Part shown: positions 42,216 through 43,823 of the stretch, one piece after another
How the letters are laid out: each line of letters starts with the position of its first letter
How positions within the stretch are numbered: the stretch's first letter is position 1
NCBI GenBank assembly: GCA_028697835.1
Contig: JAQVDK010000007.1
Span: forward strand, 1 to 43,823
From: Eubacteriales bacterium
Lineage (GTDB): Bacteria > Bacillota > Clostridia > Monoglobales > Firm-18
DNA length: 43,823 nucleotides
Reading direction: 5' to 3'
The notes under the pieces: model-generated
What the model saw: only the letters and a program-made list of their open reading frames with translations
What the model was told of the DNA's origin: nothing
Database searches by the model: none
Translations under genes and position numbers: made by a program

Positions 42216-42257
42216 AAAAGCCAGTAATCATAAGGGTTGCTGGCTTTTTGCTTTTTT
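42216..42257 (+). terminator. Terminator after tRNA-Trp
   Basis: AAAAGCCAG (42216-42224) pairs with CTGGCTTTT (42240-42248) and is followed by T-rich TGCTTTTTT. Confidence 0.85.
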
Positions 42258-42282
42258 ATTTCAGGTTGTAAAAAATCCTGTT

Positions 42283-42304
42283 TTGGTGTTTATTTGGTGT
42301 TTAT
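42283..42304 (+). repeat. Perfect 11-bp tandem repeat near the integrase relic
   Basis: TTGGTGTTTAT occurs twice head to tail (42283-42293, 42294-42304). Short repeats of this kind next to tyrosine integrase genes are often arm-type binding sites of the integrase; that role is inferred. Confidence 0.6.
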
Positions 42305-42330
42305 CGTACAAAAAAACGCTTTTTATGCGG

Positions 42331-42600
42331 TCAATTTGCTTGTTTATTTTCCTGTGTCGGCTTCAATATATTTTGCAATATTTTGGCCGCTCGTTCATCG
42401 GCTGATTTAATTGCGTGAGTATAAATATTTCCGGTGGTAGACAAATTGGAATGTCCGAGCCTTTTTGATACCGTCCTTTGTGTCGTTTGCAATTATAAGC
42501 GCAGCATTGGTGTGCCTTAAAGAGTGAATGGAAACCGAAGGAAGATTATCTTTCTTATAAATTTGTTAAACCAACCAGTTTTAATCCAGCGGTCGCCTTG
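42331..42600 (-). pseudogene. Tyrosine recombinase (phage integrase), broken C-terminal remnant
   Basis: Three frame pieces read one after another as the C-terminal catalytic part of a phage/ICE integrase. The first has DRWIKTGWFNKFIRK (from about 42594). After a one-base loss in the AGAAAG run near 42550 the second reads DNLPSVSIHSLRHTNAALII, with the catalytic H-x-L-R-H. After one extra G near 42478 the third reads TVSKRLGHSNLSTTGNIYTH, with the GHS histidine and the nucleophilic Tyr, then AIKSADERAAKIL, and stops at 42331. No N-terminal domain is present. It lies next to tRNA-Trp, a common integration site. Confidence 0.88.
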
Positions 42601-42604
42601 TCAT

Positions 42605-42652
42605 AAAAAACCTCCAAATCAGCGTCTTTATTTAACACCGATTTGGAGGTTT
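42605..42652 (-). terminator. Terminator after the SLH protein gene
   Basis: AAACCTCCAAATC (42608-42620) and GATTTGGAGGTTT (42640-42652) form a 13-bp stem with a 19-base loop. On the minus strand six T's follow. Confidence 0.75.
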
Positions 42653-42694
42653 AAACAATTTTTGAAAAATCTCTTTACATTCTTTTAATTCTTA

Positions 42695-43823
42695 TCAATT
42701 GCTGTTGTGTACGCTCATAATGTCATTATAAGCCCAATGTTCTGAAGATAAATCTGTAAACTTTTGTGCATATGAAATTGCTACAACTTTTATTATCCTG
42801 TTTACAATTACAACAAATTCTGCTCTGGTCATTTGTTGGTCCGGCTTGAACGTGCCGTCGTCATAACCTTTTAAATAACCTAACTTTGCAAATGCTGCAA
42901 TGTAATTTTCTGCCCAATGTCCATTTACATCATTAAATTCGCTCTTCTCATCTTTAAGTTCAAGGTTTAGAATACTTGCAGCAATTTTTACGAACTGTGC
43001 TCTTGTTAAGCCTTGTTCACCTTTGAAGCTTCCATCTTCAAAACCGTCAATAATATTTGCACTTTGGAAATATGCAACTGCTTCATTTATATCATCTTTT
43101 ACATCTGGTAGATTTGATGCTATTTCTCCTTTTTTACCAAATTCGGTCAAGTTATATAGTGCCTCGACTATATCATATCTTGTTGCTATTTCATCAGGTG
43201 CAAACATATTTTCGCTTTTAGGTCTTATATATCTTGTTGTGTTCGCGTTATCTTTAAGTCTTACTGTGTTGGGCTCTGCTTTAATATTGATTGTTTTAAC
43301 TATGCTGCTTGTTTTACCTATCTCAATAGTTTTTAATGTAATATCTTTAGTGATGATAATAGGTCTTTCATATTTTGTACTGCTTGCAGTTGGTGTTGTT
43401 CCGTCTGTAGTATAATAAATACTGCTGTTATCAAGTGATGGTTTTAGGGTTAATAAGGATTGCTTTAACATCGTCTGCTCAGTTGCGGTTGAAGATGCGC
43501 CGCCGCCTGAATTTGTAGCGGCTGGGCGTGTAGGTCCAATATAAGTAATCGAATAAACAGAGAACTTTTTAACATGCAATGTTATATATTCGCTTCCTAT
43601 TTCTACATATTCCCCATCTTCGTTTTTACTTTCCGCATTATCCGGCAATGGTTCAACCTGCGCTCCGTGCATACGATAGATTTCAATTCTTCTGTTTTTT
43701 GCTTGAGTCGGAATCGGAATAATAATAGTAACCAGTTCGTTTGTAGTATAGATGTCTTTTATTGTGTTATTCTTATTAAAGGATAAATTCAGCGAAATAG
43801 GTATTATCCTTCTGGAAGCAGCA
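42695..43823 (-). CDS. SLH-domain surface protein (5' end outside window)
   Basis: The reading frame is open to the window edge, so only the C-terminal 375 residues are seen; the ATG at 43672 is internal. From the edge: a beta-rich domain (IPIPTQAKNRRIEIYRMHGA...HVKKFSVYSITYIG), a Ser/Gly-rich linker (NSGGGASSTATEQ), a chitobiase-C-like beta sandwich (SLLTLKPSLDNSSIYYTTDG and TPTASSTKYE), then S-layer homology domains, with NIIDGFEDGSFKGEQGLTRAQFVKI and LGYLKGYDDGTFKPDQQMTRAEFVVIVNRI as clear copies. SLH domains bind pyruvylated secondary cell-wall polymer. The last SLH copy breaks off after HWAYNDIMSVHNSN, about a third of its usual length, next to the integrase relic. Confidence 0.85.
   Translation of the reverse strand, partial: AASRRIIPISLNLSFNKNNTIKDIYTTNELVTIIIPIPTQAKNRRIEIYRMHGAQVEPLPDNAESKNEDGEYVEIGSEYITLHVKKFSVYSITYIGPTRPAATNSGGGASSTATEQTMLKQSLLTLKPSLDNSSIYYTTDGTTPTASSTKYERPIIITKDITLKTIEIGKTSSIVKTINIKAEPNTVRLKDNANTTRYIRPKSENMFAPDEIATRYDIVEALYNLTEFGKKGEIASNLPDVKDDINEAVAYFQSANIIDGFEDGSFKGEQGLTRAQFVKIAASILNLELKDEKSEFNDVNGHWAENYIAAFAKLGYLKGYDDGTFKPDQQMTRAEFVVIVNRIIKVVAISYAQKFTDLSSEHWAYNDIMSVHNSN

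Noticed and set aside
42136-43823. Second copy of the tRNA-Trp 3' end as an attachment site
   Set aside because: I found no repeat of the T arm and acceptor sequence within the window; if one exists it lies beyond 43823.

Overview
The window is chromosomal DNA of a spore-forming, obligately anaerobic member of the class Clostridia (Firmicutes). This rests on the gene content: sporulation genes yabP, yabQ and a SpoVB/YabM-type flippase, the [FeFe]-hydrogenase maturase hydE, acetate-forming pta-ackA, the NADH-sensing repressor rex, a membrane pyrophosphatase, a flavodiiron protein and an SLH surface protein. The sequence is AT-leaning, and TTG or GTG starts preceded by strong GGAGG-type ribosome binding sites are frequent. 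Genus and species cannot be fixed from the sequence alone. No rRNA, CRISPR array or intact transposon is visible. The only tRNA is tRNA-Trp. No gene-free stretch exceeds 300 bases, except 42212-42694, which holds an integrase relic.

Layout. 1-1250: 3' end of murG and a secreted SH3-CAP protein. 1285-7330 (minus strand): two gene sets for envelope lipid, ribosome and acetate metabolism (pta, ackA, yceD, rpmF, then der, plsY, gpsA). 7459-9627: tmcAL, an acetate-dependent tRNA-modifying ligase, convergent with a secreted copper-amine-oxidase-N-like protein. 9888-13954: hydE, tcdA, a GGDEF cyclase, rsmE and a small membrane protein. 14060-18982: the two M16 proteins of the YmfF/YmfH pair, a TepA/ClpP-like protease, metA and rex. 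19019-27707: a TIM-barrel protein of unknown function, secA, prfB (with its programmed frameshift), prfA, tsaC, a low-molecular-weight phosphatase, rimI and tsaD; this is a translation and t6A block. 27953-31576: the Bacillus-like block yabM/spoVB, rqcP, yabP, yabQ, divIC, yabR, without mazG. 31850-33847: an isolated 2-isopropylmalate synthase fused to an AraC-type DNA-binding domain. 34000-36671: a three-gene set (DUF1858, DUF438/hemerythrin/PAS, flavodiiron protein) that looks like oxygen/NO defence. 36875-37911: divergent XRE and XRE-S24 regulators. 37947-39604: phosphate transporter pit with a DUF47 partner. 39848-41947: hppA. 42136-43823: tRNA-Trp, a broken tyrosine integrase and the 3' part of an SLH-domain surface protein.

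The observations most worth following are: (1) the LeuA-AraC fusion, an enzyme with a leucine-sensing domain joined to a complete two-helix-turn-helix DNA-binding domain; (2) a Crp/Fnr-like palindrome placed exactly symmetrically (29.5 bp from each -10 box) between the DUF1858/DUF438/flavodiiron operon and an unannotated divergent transcript of about 90 nt that carries an eight-codon ORF and its own terminator; (3) a probable AUA start codon in the phosphatase gene; (4) a cluster of five same-strand DnaA-box-like sites upstream of the flippase gene; (5) a near-leaderless promoter on yceD; and (6) hairpins that enclose the ribosome binding sites of pit and yabP.
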